From contig JAQGDQ010000230.1 in NCBI GenBank assembly GCA_030141605.1, forward strand, positions 250,001 through 293,984: a stretch of 43,984 bases of DNA, read 5' to 3'. This DNA is from Tubiluchus corallicola. Its lineage: Eukaryota; Priapulida; Priapulimorpha; Priapulimorphida; Tubiluchidae. The notes below the pieces were generated by a model. The model saw only the letters and a program-made list of their open reading frames with translations, was not told the origin of the DNA and did no database searches. The position numbers were made by a program, and so were the translations under genes. Within the stretch, counting starts at the first letter, position 1. The number at the start of each line of letters is the position of its first letter. Positions 27,469 to 38,794 of the stretch are shown here, one piece after another.

Positions 27469-30466
27469 CACATATATATCTTGAGAAAAGGTACAACAAA
27501 GCAGAACATTTATCAAGGGGTGAACAGGATACCAGTACTATTTGCTGTCTGTCTATGAAGAGGTGCTGAATAACAATACGAACTGATAAAAGATTGGCAA
27601 GCGAACCTATATATTACATTTAGTCTATACCAATGTACTATTACAAACTCTAAACACAAGAAACAAAACTGAATGGAAAGCATTCTGATCATGCAACGCT
27701 AAACAGCTAACAAATCCCTACAACAAATACAACATAATACCTAATGATCCAGGATAAAGCATTAATCTTAAATTGCCCATCAGACTGTGACTTAATAAAA
27801 TTCAGACACACAAATCTGTTAGACCCTATCTGACCCTGGACCAAGGATTAGATTGAACAGTAGAGTTACGTAATTACAAAAAATAATATTATTAAAATTG
27901 CAGTAAATCTATGACTGAGAACATCTCTATTCAGAAAAGTGCATAAAATAACAGTTCTTGACCGATATTATTGTTTCATTAGTGACTGATAAACACTAAT
28001 TACTTCCTGCAAAATAAAAACCATACAAAGGACAATTACCAAGAGACAAAGACCTAAAAAAACATAAGAACTGCACTTACTGTAGTATCAAAGAAGAATG
28101 AACATGTTGGAACTAAATGGTAGCTACACAAAGCCCAATACGCTTTTCAATATCACAAAATAAACCAGAGAAGTTTGATGGCTTCATATTAAAAGTTGAA
28201 AGGGTTTTCCGGAAGTAATTATAATACACTACTAAAAATATTATCATAGTATTTTACTGCAGTTTGAATAGGCCTGGCTTCCTTAACATATGACCTTGAA
28301 TTATATACTTTTCACTAACAACAGAGAACTTTGCAACACAGCAAGAAGACCTCACTAGACCTAGTTCCACAAGCAATCACAGGCACACAAATGAAGGAAT
28401 CTGCCAAAAGCCTTGGTAAAATAACTGTGAAGGTTGCTGGTGTAAATAGACATAAGCTACAAGTAAATTTAGATTGATAATATTATACAAGCATTCAACA
28501 TGATGACTCTGTAAGCAAGGTATAGCACGCAGGCAAACCTCCAATGTTTTCTTAAATTGTCGTCCACATATTTATCCACCTAATATTAGGTCTAGAATCT
28601 ATTTTCTGCAGTAATTGTAACAGCATATGCCGTGTTTACAACCAATATTTAAACTTGTTAACAGTTGAATTGCAGAACACACACAATCCGACGCTCGCTA
28701 GCCTGGCTAATATGTTGTAACTGTGACAATAATAATCTACTTCAGGCGAATGACAAAGCCAGGCAGCCAAGACATATACAGATAACAAAGAAATGGCAAA
28801 CAATGAATGATAAAATTGGTTCTGTGAATGTAATCATGGGAAAATATCAAAATCAATAAAATAAAAACAAAAGAAGAAAGAAGCAAACACCATCAAGTGG
28901 CAAATTTTACTAAGATCTGACAGAAATCCAAAAAAATTTGACACAAAAAACTTCCACTTGAAATTAAAACCATAAATTCTAATTGGAGATAGTTTTAATG
29001 AATCCTTGTGAGAAATCAGGGTTTTTAATGTCTCCACATGACAGACAATCGTAATTATTTGGATATGTATCTTTCATTCAAAAATTTGCTGCTATTTTAG
29101 GACAACTCCAGAAAATGCGAGAGAACAGGTTGCAGACAACATAAAAGTTGCACCGGCATTTAGTACCTATTCAATTAGGTTAAAGAATAGTAATCTGCCA
29201 AGTCAGCACAGTCTGGTAATTTTATAGCTTTTCTACAGAGAACAAAGAGAAAAAACACCATCGTCAAACAAAGAGTGCTGGGTAATAAGTTTTATTTTTT
29301 AGCAAAGCACGTCTAAAGTCATTTCCAGTAATGCGCTCAGGGTGGTAGTCTCGTGTAGTTATAATTACTATTACCTGTACAAGACACGCGAAACTTTGCA
29401 CGGGACTGACCCACCCATCATTTCCTGTTTGTTAAACAATGGACAAAATTCAAACAAAACCTTCGTAAAATAACATTGGCATTATGTGCCGAGTTTAAAT
29501 TAAATTGTCTGCCAGTCTTCGCACAAAGGAGCAAAATCGTAAAATTTAGAGCCTGGCTGAACTCGCAAGCACAATGACTGGCTATTAAAATCAGAGTAGT
29601 AAAATGTGGTCAGGTGTACTAATATCACAACAAGAATGAAACAGAGAAAATATCCACATTAACACTTATTAAGGCTTATAAATGAATTCTTTTGACCTAA
29701 TAAATTTCAATAAATATCGTAAATGAAAACCAAGAAACAATTTTCCTGGCAGCAGACAGATCATGGTAGAAAATTTAACTTTTTCACGTCTTCGTTTAAA
29801 GGCAGCTATAAAAATCATGAAGTTGAACAAGTTTCACATAAGGATGTGAACGCATTGTGCCCTTTGTTGTGACTCCATGCCTGTCAAACGTAGTCGAGCT
29901 GTCTTAAATCTTAGCTTTTTGTGAATTCGAGTCGTAAACCTTTGTTTAGCCTAGCTGTAAAGGATGTTGTAAATCTTTGTTACATTTGTATGAGTGTCAC
30001 AAAAATTTATTTCAAAGTTCTACAAACCACATTGCTCAGCTCACAGGAGATTGTCAACTTATCAAGTATATGTAGGGAAACACTAAGCAATGAGATCCTA
30101 GATTAACTTTTCTGTCTAACAGCGTAATTTCAGCCAAAAGGCATGATACTGTCTCCTACTTTTTTTGAGAAATATCAAACAGATGTTGTAAGCAATAACG
30201 CCCCACGACTTCTTCCTTATATTTAACAACAAAGTCAGAGACAACACAAGATGCTGGAATAAGAAAATACGTGCTTGGTACAAATACAAGCTATAAGGCT
30301 TTAACGTGTTAATATTACCCAATTAAACTGAACAAACCCACAGGCTTACAGACAAAATTATCACAAACGCTATTAATTTAACTGAATATGAGATATTGTC
30401 AATTTGCAAACAATAGACAGCAGACTCCTTGCAGATAATGCAGAGTGCTTCTTTTCATCTTCCAAT

Positions 30467-30477
30467 CCCCCCCCCCC
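30467..30477. repeat. Poly-C run (11 bp)
   Basis: Eleven C residues precede AGCTAGCAATT at the left border of the less AT-rich island. Confidence 0.9.
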
Positions 30478-31010
30478 AGCTAGCAATTATAACCCTCCTT
30501 TTCATCAGCACCTTCGGATTCTTCTGGGAATGAAATGCAAAGTGATTATTGAGGAATGGTTGACGAGATAACACACTGCAGATGTCGCCGTGGAGATGTC
30601 GCAGCCTCTCAGAGGATGAAGCAATTCACAGTGCAACGCTATGTACACAGGGTGAAAATATGATTTTGCCGATGTAGTAGGCAGAGTAATAGACTTCTTT
30701 TGCACGTTTTGTCATGCTGTTGATACTTGGGCTTGTAGCGGTTATCAATTATTAACCAGGCTCGGATTGGGAAATTTTATCGACGGTTCCTCTGACAATG
30801 ACGACAGATAGGAAAATTGAACGGGCCTGTGTAAACAGTGCGCACATAAAGACGAAATTGTTTCAATGGCCGAGGGACGTGGCACTGACAGGGAGACATG
30901 ACAGTCGTTCTCTCTGTGCATTGTAAGCTGTTTCGCTTTTACTGACAACTGCTGCCAGTGAACCAAATGGAAATTGTAACCTACTGAATGCTGCACGTCA
31001 AGCGTTACAA
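30478..31010. other. Less AT-rich island in the giant intron
   Basis: Base composition changes visibly from the surrounding AT-rich intron: many CG dinucleotides (GTCGCCG, CATCGACGG-type motifs) and few A/T runs. Two minus-strand ORFs (30505-30705, 30745-30996) lie in the same frame, separated by several stops. Neither shows a domain I know. Candidates are a regulatory element, an old transposon piece, or chance. Confidence 0.4.
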
Positions 31011-31566
31011 CTGCAGGTCTGAAACAAGTAATGCAGCTGAAGAGCTTGAATACAATAAAGTCACAATCAAATGTTCACTATCATATAAAACCAGACTTCG
31101 CAACTTACAATTCTGTAGAACATTCACTGATTAGCAATAAAGGGAATATTACCTAAGCACTTTCAGTTTCTTTTTTTACAGATGAGAAATATATTCTATA
31201 AGTTCGGTTGTGCTTTGACTAATGCTGTTGTGTGGTTTACATGAGTTAAAATCTTAGAGACAAAGTGAAGGCAAACATCTCAATATTTACAAAACTGTTC
31301 CCTGTTTTGCAAACAAAACTGCTCAAGTTGTCTACTACATTTTATAAATAATGTTTTCCATGAAATTCAGAGCTTTAGAAATGCAAATTTTATAAATTAT
31401 TGAAACAGAATTTCTAGTTTGAATGTACTTAATGATCAGCCTCATCTTCTTTCTAACAACGCCAATAAAGTGATGTGCAATGGCAATGTATTTGTTCAGG
31501 TCTCTTCAGTAAAATATTGAGTCTCGGTTAATCTACGGTACACACACAGAACACTTCAGTTAACCA

Positions 31567-31930
31567 ATGTATATTTACCCGTTGTACGATTTACAGCCAG
31601 AGTTTATTAAAAATACCAATACAAAGTTGTGTATTTGCGCTCTAGACAGTAATCACTGTTTAGTAGATGAAGAACAGCTATTTAGATGCTGCGAATTTGT
31701 CCCAGATTTCGGTGAGATGGAAGAGTGTCAACTCGAGGAGAGAGGGATGGAAAAACATTGCCATTGTATGAAGTTTGTTCATGGTGTTTGCTAGGACCGT
31801 GGTTATACGGATTGCAGCCGTTCATTCGGCTAAACACAGCCGCCATTGTAGCATGCACGTTGCGTGCATTAGACACTGATGGGAAATTCATGCCGTACGT
31901 GACGCTAGAGCCATGAGCGCATAGCATGCG
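31567..31930. other. Second less AT-rich island with overlapping ORFs
   Basis: Three short ORFs overlap on both strands. The plus one (31567-31794) has a Cys-rich end (CCEFVPDFGEMEECQL, HCHCMKF) but no known domain. A short inverted repeat, ATGCACG-TTG-CGTGCAT, sits at about 31853, and CG dinucleotides are frequent. Function unknown; it could be regulatory. Confidence 0.35.
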
Positions 31931-32354
31931 TTCTCAAGTTAGCGCTATGAGGAAATTCACAAGAATTTTGTAATTAAGTGATTTGAGAGGATTTCACAGA
32001 CCAACGAATGAAACGATTGTATGTAGGCAAGGTCCACAAACTTGCTCAACGAGGAAATTATGTTTGCACAATAAATGCTAGAAAAATAGCTGTCAATAAT
32101 TGTTATCATGCTACCATTTATACATTCTTATTGCATAGGGAGTAACAGAAAACCACACAGTAATTTTGATTAATAAAAAATTACCAAAAACGAAACATAC
32201 ATTTTAACGTAATTTCTAGGCGAAATTGAATTTTCTGATGAAATTACTTTCAAATTCCACAATGTTGTCAAAAATGACAAAGGGCAACGCATTACAGTCA
32301 AAACAGCTAAATTTGGGCTTCCACTTAAAATACATTATTTTTTGCAAACATAAT

Positions 32355-32375
32355 TATATATATATATATATATAT
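32355..32375. repeat. (TA)n microsatellite
   Basis: About 21 bp of perfect TA repeats. Confidence 0.9.
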
Positions 32376-33906
32376 TAAATTTCATTTTTATTCATGACAT
32401 AATGTATTACAGTTTTATAATATTTTCTTCCAAAATGTCGTAAAGCAGTTTTAGTTCTGACTCCATCTCATTAGAAAATTCAAAAATTACTTGGTATTAA
32501 ATGGCACTGAGATTACATATACTGGATACACGAAATTATCTAAAACGTACATATGAAATTGCAACAGAATTATAGACCACAAAATATTGAATCATAAAAT
32601 TATTATTTCAACCGAACAATATTTTTTCACAGACCACGGCAAAACAAGAATCATGCAAATTGGTTAGTAATGCAAGGTGCAAATATGGAACTTTATTTCT
32701 TGCTTTTCAGTCACTTTTCTTAAACGGTTAAATTAAAAATCATTAATTTGCCGAAACACGAAAAGCAATATCAAAACATGCAATCAGCACAAATGTAAAA
32801 ATTTCTGCATGTGTTTGAAGATTGTTTGTCTTGCAACTTTCGTCTTTAATCAAATAAAGCCGCAAAATAATTTACTAGCATGAATAAAAATTATTTAAAT
32901 TGACAAAACATGTTATTATTGTAGCGTGAAGAAGGGAAAAGTAAAATACTATTATGCTTGATAAATGCACTCGCAAATAAAATTGTATTTGAAGTTAGAA
33001 ACCCACATTCGTTACGCTTAGTTCAGCAAAAGTGCAGCATGAGAAATGCACACTACTAATTACAAAAGTAACATAAATGCATCAATTATTTATTATACAT
33101 AATAGCTACAAAAAATAATTTTTTTGCCCATTCCTGAGTTGCAATAACTACAATTGTGCAGCACATTGCATTTTCATACCATTTAATCATGAAGATAAAT
33201 ACACTTTAACTTTAATATAATATTGTAAAAAAAATCAATAATAACACACTCATCAAATCGGTCAGGCAATTTAATGGCCAAAGAAATAATATCGCAAAGT
33301 GAGTTCGATTTTGCGCGCATGGCTTTGTATTGTTTCTGCGTGCTCGACACACACCTCCTAAATTATTCAGAATGAAGCAAATATGAATTTTTAATTATCC
33401 CTACAGTGCGTGTTGTTGCAAGAAATTAAACGGGCCATGAGCAAACATGCTAGAAGAAAGACTCGGCAATGTAAACATGTATGTAATTCAGCATTTATTA
33501 ATTATTCAGAGAGTGAGACAGAGGGCAGCAGAGTATGATCGGCAGCAGCGAGCAATGATGCTAAAATGCGCATTCTTGTTAGATGACGTGTATGCCTGGA
33601 ATTCATGATGCAGCTTTCCCTCAAGAAATCATACATCTGAAACTTGAACTTTTTACTTCCAACTTAAGTGGTTCATCCAAATTTAACAGAAAAGTAATTT
33701 CCTTGCTAACAAATGTAGACCATCTGTCTATGTGACACAGATCCACACCAAAAAATTAAACAATGTGCCACACATCATACTAGTCAGGCTTATAACTTGT
33801 TAAGCTACAAACACCAGACTTTGTAATTCAGAATCATCAAAAGCCACAACATGGCAAAAAAGTGGCAAAGACAGATTGCCGAAGTCACAGTAGTGTAGAC
33901 ATATTA

Positions 33907-34175
33907 GATGACTGATGCCATCTTGAACCTCTTATAAAGCCCAAATTATCCAGGTAGATATCACGAATATTCTTGACCCATAGTTCATTTTTGGTAACAT
34001 TCATTTTAACTGATAAATAGCAACAAGTCACCACACTGTAGCCATACTGGATGACTGATGCCATTTTGAATCTCATTTTAGCCCAAATCATCATGGTAGA
34101 TATCACGAGTATTCTTATCCCATAGTTCATTTTTGGTAAGAATATTATTTTAGCTGATAAACGGCAACAATTATC
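33907..34175. repeat. Tandem duplication of a 143-bp unit
   Basis: GATGACTGATGCCATTTTGA-like sequence starts at 33907 and again at 34050. Both copies continue through TAGATATCACGARTATTCTT, CCATAGTTCATTTTTGGTAA and GCTGATAAA-GCAACAA. The copies are about 80-90% alike by eye. The array ends about 80 bp before (plus-strand sense) the CPVC exon, that is, just inside the giant intron. Confidence 0.85.
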
Positions 34176-34255
34176 AATTCGTTACTGAATTACAAACACA
34201 GTGAAGTGTACTGTGAATAGCTGTTCGAAGACCAATATCTAACCATTTTACATAC

Positions 34256-34357
34256 CTGTAGTGCTTGCAAAGTTCCAGAACACACCGGACATCTGTCAGT
34301 TACACTTTCGTCGCTCTGATGACCTAGACGTTCAACTTCTCTTTCTAACTGAGCACA
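34256..34357 (-). CDS. mipol1: MIPOL1 exon: coiled coil carrying a CPVC motif
   Basis: The acceptor is TGCCTTATAG and the donor is CTACAG/GTATGT. It is 102 bp, phase 0 to phase 0, 34 residues. It starts CAQLEREVERLGHQ, which continues the heptads of the preceding exon and aligns with 'CKRLEQELHH' of vertebrate MIPOL1, and then contains DRCPVCSGTLQAL. A single CxxC at the turn of a coiled coil resembles the zinc hook of Rad50/SbcC; I do not recall such a motif in the vertebrate protein. Confidence 0.85.
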
Positions 34358-34918
34358 CTATAAGGCATTTTATTTATATTAAACTTTAGGTTTCTACAGA
34401 GAAACTATCTAATACATTCCAAAACAGCACACCCTAAAACCTAAATTTCAAATAGAAAAAATATAATGCCGTAATATTGAATAAAACAAATATCATTAGA
34501 GAAGTAATACCATTTCAGTTTTGTTATGCAGTGTGAATCACATGTGGAGACAAAGCAACTCGATGTGGTAGGAATTTCAGTGGTTCTAATATTTTCTAAT
34601 ATTCGTTTTTTGGCCATTTCCTTTCATTCTTGATGTATTTTCTTAATAATAACTGAAATCAATTTTACCTTTGGCAAAATACTTATGTTAATTGATGGGA
34701 TGCAGAAAATAATGTAGGACTCACCAATACCTGAGAATTTCCAAGGCTAATGCAAAAAATGTCAAAGATTGCATTAGGTGTTAAATGCAAATAGGTCATT
34801 TTGTAAAATATTTCAAAGACTGGTAATAGTTCTTTTAAGGTAAATTAGAATAAAGAACAGTGTACATTAAGATGCAAGTGTTTTTAAACTTCTTATATAT
34901 TTTTCAAAAATATGATAC

Positions 34919-35092
34919 CTTTATCAAAGCTGCATCACGTTCTCTGAGAATGATTTTTAATTCTTTTGCCTCTGCCAGGCGGCGCTGTTCTTGACTAGTT
35001 CGCAGCTGTTCAGCAAGAGCCACAAGGTGATGACTAATAGGTCGAGGTGACGACTCGGCTTTCACATCTTGCAATATAGTGCTGATGTCACG
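34919..35092 (-). CDS. mipol1: MIPOL1 exon: central coiled coil with RERDAAL block
   Basis: The acceptor is GTCTTTTAG and the donor is ATAAAG/GTATCA. It is 174 bp, phase 0 to phase 0, 58 residues. It begins RDISTILQDVKAE, passes through a short Ser/Pro-containing break (ESSPRPISHH) and ends in a charged helix with LRERDAALIK. The vertebrate protein has a matching '..ALIEERDAALSK' at this place, preceded by a similar short non-helical stretch. Confidence 0.88.
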
Positions 35093-35332
35093 CTAAAAGA
35101 CACATTACAATCCTACTGTGAATATATAATCGCATTAAACAACTGGATTCATCAAAAAGTTTTGCAATCAAAATTATTTTAAAAGTACATTTTCGTGTGT
35201 CTTTTTGATTTTCCCTGATGTGCTGGTTTCCTCTCATTGAAACAAGACATTAATACATGCTAACGTAATTAAAACATACCCCCAGTTAAGAGCACATTTC
35301 AACATTTCAACTTGGAAAACAGTTCTTTACAA

Positions 35333-35410
35333 TTAGCTAGATTCCATTCCTGCCACAATCCCATGTAATAAATAGGTACTGTCACTGAGTGACAAATTCA
35401 TTGTCGAGAA
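35333..35410 (-). CDS. Candidate nested-gene exon E with stop
   Basis: Acceptor TTGTTTTTAATACATTTCAG, then 25 codons (FSTMNLSLSDSTYLLHGIVA + GMESS) and TAA at 35333-35335. Its phase fits exon D. I find no AATAAA on this strand before the next MIPOL1 exon at 35092, which is a point against a complete gene ending here. Confidence 0.3.
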   Translation of the reverse strand, partial: FSTMNLSLSDSTYLLHGIVAGMESS

Positions 35411-35638
35411 CTGAAATGTATTAAAAACAAGGTGCCTACTGCCTACATATCTAAATTATTCAATATGTGCATTCCAAACACAACCTAATCATTCTGTAGT
35501 AAAGACATTAGAAAATTTGATGTTAGGTCTAAAATTTTTAATTACTTGTTTATCTTACAAGAGTAAGGTATCTGCAAATTGAACTCTATACAAGAATAAA
35601 TATAGGAAACCAGTTCCAAAACATGGCACATGCCTCAC

Positions 35639-35674
35639 TTCTAATAGTCCCGTAAATCCTTCACCCCATCGACA
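35639..35674 (-). CDS. Candidate nested-gene exon D (36 bp)
   Basis: Acceptor GCCATGTTTCAG and donor GAA/GTGAGG enclose exactly 12 codons (CRWGEGFTGLLE), phase 0 to 0, consistent with exons C and E. Too short to judge alone. Confidence 0.3.
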
Positions 35675-35998
35675 CTGAAACATGGCAATATCTATGCAAA
35701 ATATTTATTCTTGTCTAACAATACGTAATGCGTTGACAAACCCTACAAAATCTGCCGAATTTGTGCTACGTTATTTAAACAGGTAAAGATAAAACTATGA
35801 GTCAATATTTTAGCTTCAAACGTTGTCACAATATGTTTAATGCGTAGATCAAACTCATTGAGAATAAAGTCAACTCGTGTGCTTGTGTCGCAGATCAAAC
35901 AGCCCGCTTGTTGATTTTATTAAATAATTTTGCACATTTTCATGCCTTTTTTGTTTACATGTAGGATCGGCGAGTGTTTGCCTAAAGATGGGAGATAC

Positions 35999-36140
35999 CT
36001 GTTGAAGAATCACACAGTCAACAACACGGGACAACAAAACGACAATAGCAGTTTCATTATTTGAGAGGATTTCATGTTTTTGTTCAAATTTATCTAAGAA
36101 TCTAATGAGATGACATATTACTATGTGTAAACGGAGCAAT
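35999..36140 (-). CDS. Candidate nested-gene exon C (unrecognised)
   Basis: Acceptor CGGATTTTTAG and donor CAACAG/GTATCT. One base plus 47 codons, ending in phase 0. The peptide has LLRLHIVICHLIRFLDKFEQ and ends LLSRVVDCVILQQ: leucine-rich and helical, as in many alpha-helical repeat proteins. It needs a phase-2 partner upstream, whereas exon B ends in phase 0, so either an exon between them is missing or one border is wrong. Confidence 0.35.
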
Positions 36141-36328
36141 CTAAAAATCCGAAATGCTGTGTTTAACCAACACATGGAATCAAATCTATTCTGTTAATCT
36201 TTATTGTAATGAAAAAAGAAATAATGGAAAAGATTAATCTATTAACTACTTAGTCTTAATAATAATGTTAGTGTTAAAATGATACCGCAATATGTTGACA
36301 GAGCACCAAGTATACTACAAATATTTGT

Positions 36329-36541
36329 AAAATATCAAAAAGTAAAATTTAGCGGAAACCCAACGAATTTTTTATGGCAATATTAATTACAACAGACAAA
36401 ATAGCTTGACTTTTAAAAGCCAGAAAATTTTCAAATAAAATAAAATATCAGCAAGCGAGGTTTAGAGGAAACTAAATGAATTTTTTTACGGTAATATAAA
36501 TTAAAACAGACAAAATAGCCTGACTATCAAAAGCCAAAAAA
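36329..36541. repeat. Imperfect tandem duplication, 113-bp period
   Basis: AAAATATCA starts at 36329 and 36442. Both copies continue through TTTAGNGGAAAC, ACAGACAAAATAGC-TGACT and AAAAGCCA. The duplication is diverged and noncoding and lies between candidate exons B and C. Confidence 0.8.
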
Positions 36542-36858
36542 ACAACTACATTAATCTAGAAAGAATTCTGTTTCAAAAAAAGGTAATCAAATAAACTCAA
36601 ATAAAAAAAGTTTCATCACATAAAAATGTCACATTAATTTAAGCAAAAATAAAATTAAAAATTCTTGCCAAAATGACAAATGCTATATTTAAAAAGTATC
36701 CCATTTTTTGGCAAGAAAATTTGAACCACACAAGTAATAATTCCTAACCAAAATAAAACTTTTTCATCAAAGCAGCATTTTGGAATACAAAGATGGCAAA
36801 GGGCTAGGTTGATAATCTGTTGAAAATTAAATCCTTTCGGTTTCGATTAAAAACACAC

Positions 36859-36981
36859 CTTTAAAATTTGGCACTTTCCCATCTGCCAGACATTATCAGG
36901 TTCCCATAACTGACGAAATTTAAGCCTGGGCGTTGTAGTGAAGTTCGTGAACCACAAATTACGGCCTGGATCACCATTAAA
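36859..36981 (-). CDS. Candidate nested-gene exon B (unrecognised)
   Basis: A textbook-looking exon: acceptor TTATTATCGTTTTTCTCGCTGCACAG (split here as TTATTATCG + TTTTTCTCGCTGCACAG), donor AAAG/GTGTGT, 123 bp = 41 codons, phase 0 to 0. The peptide is FNGDPGRNLWFTNFTTTP...WQMGKCQILK, with a varied amino-acid make-up unlike translated AT-rich intron. It cannot belong to the MIPOL1 coiled coil. No family recognised. Confidence 0.4.
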
Positions 36982-37092
36982 CTGTGCAGCGAGAAAAACG
37001 ATAATAAACCTGGCATAATAAGAAAGACAAACAGGTAAAGCTAACAAAAACTTAATCTGTGCTCAGTCCGGTCTCTGTGTTTGTTGACGAAC

Positions 37093-37271
37093 CACATTCT
37101 CGCAGGCTTCGAGCAACAATGGGCGAATTTTCCGAGGAAGATTAGCCCAGACAAGCGAATGCTGTCGAGTCCTTGGGCCACTTATCATACGACAACAGTT
37201 GTTCAACTTTTGGCAAACATCCTTCCAATGAAGTGGCCTCCTTGTCCGTGAATGCAAAACAATGTCCAAGA
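37093..37271 (-). CDS. Candidate nested-gene exon A (unrecognised)
   Basis: Open minus-strand frame with coding-like codon use. The border upstream is CTTGTTCTCTTCTAAAG (strong pyrimidine tract). The frame runs LDIVLHSRTRRPLHWKDV...WANLPRKIRPLLLEACENV. A GTTCGT donor at 37092 would end it in phase 0, and joined to exon B it reads ACENV-FNGDPGRN smoothly. Without splicing the frame runs to a TGA at about 37063. No family recognised. Confidence 0.35.
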
Positions 37272-38794
37272 CTTTAGAAGAGAACAAGATAAGAATATTC
37301 ACCCCAAATGAACACTTTTCTTGCAACACACTGAATGTCGTACGAGTGGTTAAAGAATAAATATAATTTTCTCATCAGCTCTGTTTGCACCTCAAAACAC
37401 AATGAGGTAGTTGTCATACAGTTGCAACGGGGTTAAAGAAAATAACATTTTATTTCTTAATTGCTGACCAAGGGTATTAACAATTAACTGTACCCAATAT
37501 TCTACAGCTATGCACTACACCAGTAAATAAAGGAAATACAAATTATATTTCAGAATTTTTGCAAAATCTGCACTTTTTAAATGCTAACCTAAATTGTTTT
37601 CACTACCTACAGATGCCTGACCCGTTGAGCTAATTAAAACATGCAATTAGCAAAAAACGTAACCTGCCATATTTTAGCCTGACTCATTGACATACTCTTA
37701 AAAGTTATATTGGAAACAGGAATTACTATCTGTGAATATAGACACATGGCATGAACAAGTGTTATTGCTTATTAAAATTTTTATTTCTTTTTTAGTAATA
37801 TGAAATTGATCAATAAATAGAAATACTCAGGATATAAATGTGTGAGTATTAAGTATATTATTAAAAATAAGATGATGCGTTATCATCATCACATAACTTA
37901 ATACTCCATGCACAACAATATTGCCATAAATTCCGAAACTGCAGAACGCGACTATGAGTCCCCACCTGGTGGCTGAAATGCCAATTACTGCTGGTTTCAA
38001 GAACCTACTATATTTTGTTTTTTAAGTTTTCAGGAAAGTTTTCTTGTTTTTTACAAACTAGAGAACATAGTGTTAAATTTACTCACTCTTTTTCAACAGA
38101 AAGAAGCCAGGACTGAAGAATATTACTTGAATCAAATCTAGTAAACATATTTATTAAAGAAGCTGCAAAAAAAAACTGAGGAAAATGGATCACAACTTGT
38201 TGCGCACATTTTTCACACTAAATCAAAAAAGACCCCTCAATTTGAGTAAAGTTTCAGCATGCAGCAATTACAGCTGAGTGTGACAATGCCCTTTATTTCA
38301 ACAAAAATTGTTCAACATGCTTGTAGTTCTTATAGGAACTAATCACATTTGACTGCTGATGTACTGTTAATCAGAATTAAGAACACATTCATGCATGTTT
38401 AAATTCACTACATCATTAAAAACTATTTGATAATCCATGTGCTGGACTTAATTGGATATCTCTTTTTTCAATGTCTGGATTTGCATGAATGTACTACAAT
38501 TTTTGCCATCCACATGGTCACAGTTATATTTAGAAAATTCATGGTAAGGTGAAGTACAGGTAACACATTTTGCAACCGCATTTGAAAGAATTTAGTAATA
38601 GCACAAAGGACATGTATACAAATTTAAATACACCTTACGGAGAAATCTCTGCCCTTGACTGGAAAAGTAAAATAGTATATGTAGCTGTCCGTAAACGGTG
38701 CAAGCAAGGCACTCAAAGACAAAATCTGCATAAAACTAGTGCTATACACTTCTATAAATATTATAAAAGATTGTTGTAATGGTTTTGGATTCAC

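Larger units (their letters stand above)
11319..34255 (-). other. Giant MIPOL1 intron (22.9 kb)
   Basis: No MIPOL1 exon is needed here: the flanking exons join in phase 0, and the similarity to the vertebrate protein is continuous apart from a poorly conserved stretch. The intron contains microsatellites, duplicated segments, an unassigned plus-strand ORF (18305-18565) and two less AT-rich islands (about 30.5-31.0 and 31.6-31.95 kb), listed separately. Other stretches (11.3-15.6, 16-18.3, 20.9-27.2, 27.5-30.4 and 32-33.9 kb) show nothing I can identify beyond AT-rich unique sequence. Confidence 0.75.
35093..38794 (-). other. MIPOL1 intron (3.7 kb) with candidate nested exons
   Basis: The flanking MIPOL1 exons join in phase 0 and the known protein alignment needs nothing from here. 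The intron nevertheless holds several open minus-strand segments with splice-like ends (35333-37271, listed separately) and a 113-bp duplication. Sequence from about 37.4 to 38.8 kb shows nothing identifiable. Confidence 0.7.

Noticed and set aside
27160-27516. ORFs of up to 118 codons on both strands (YVCM / YIHT repeats)
   Set aside because: They are produced by the CATA tetranucleotide array, which keeps every frame open; there is no coding signal outside the repeat.
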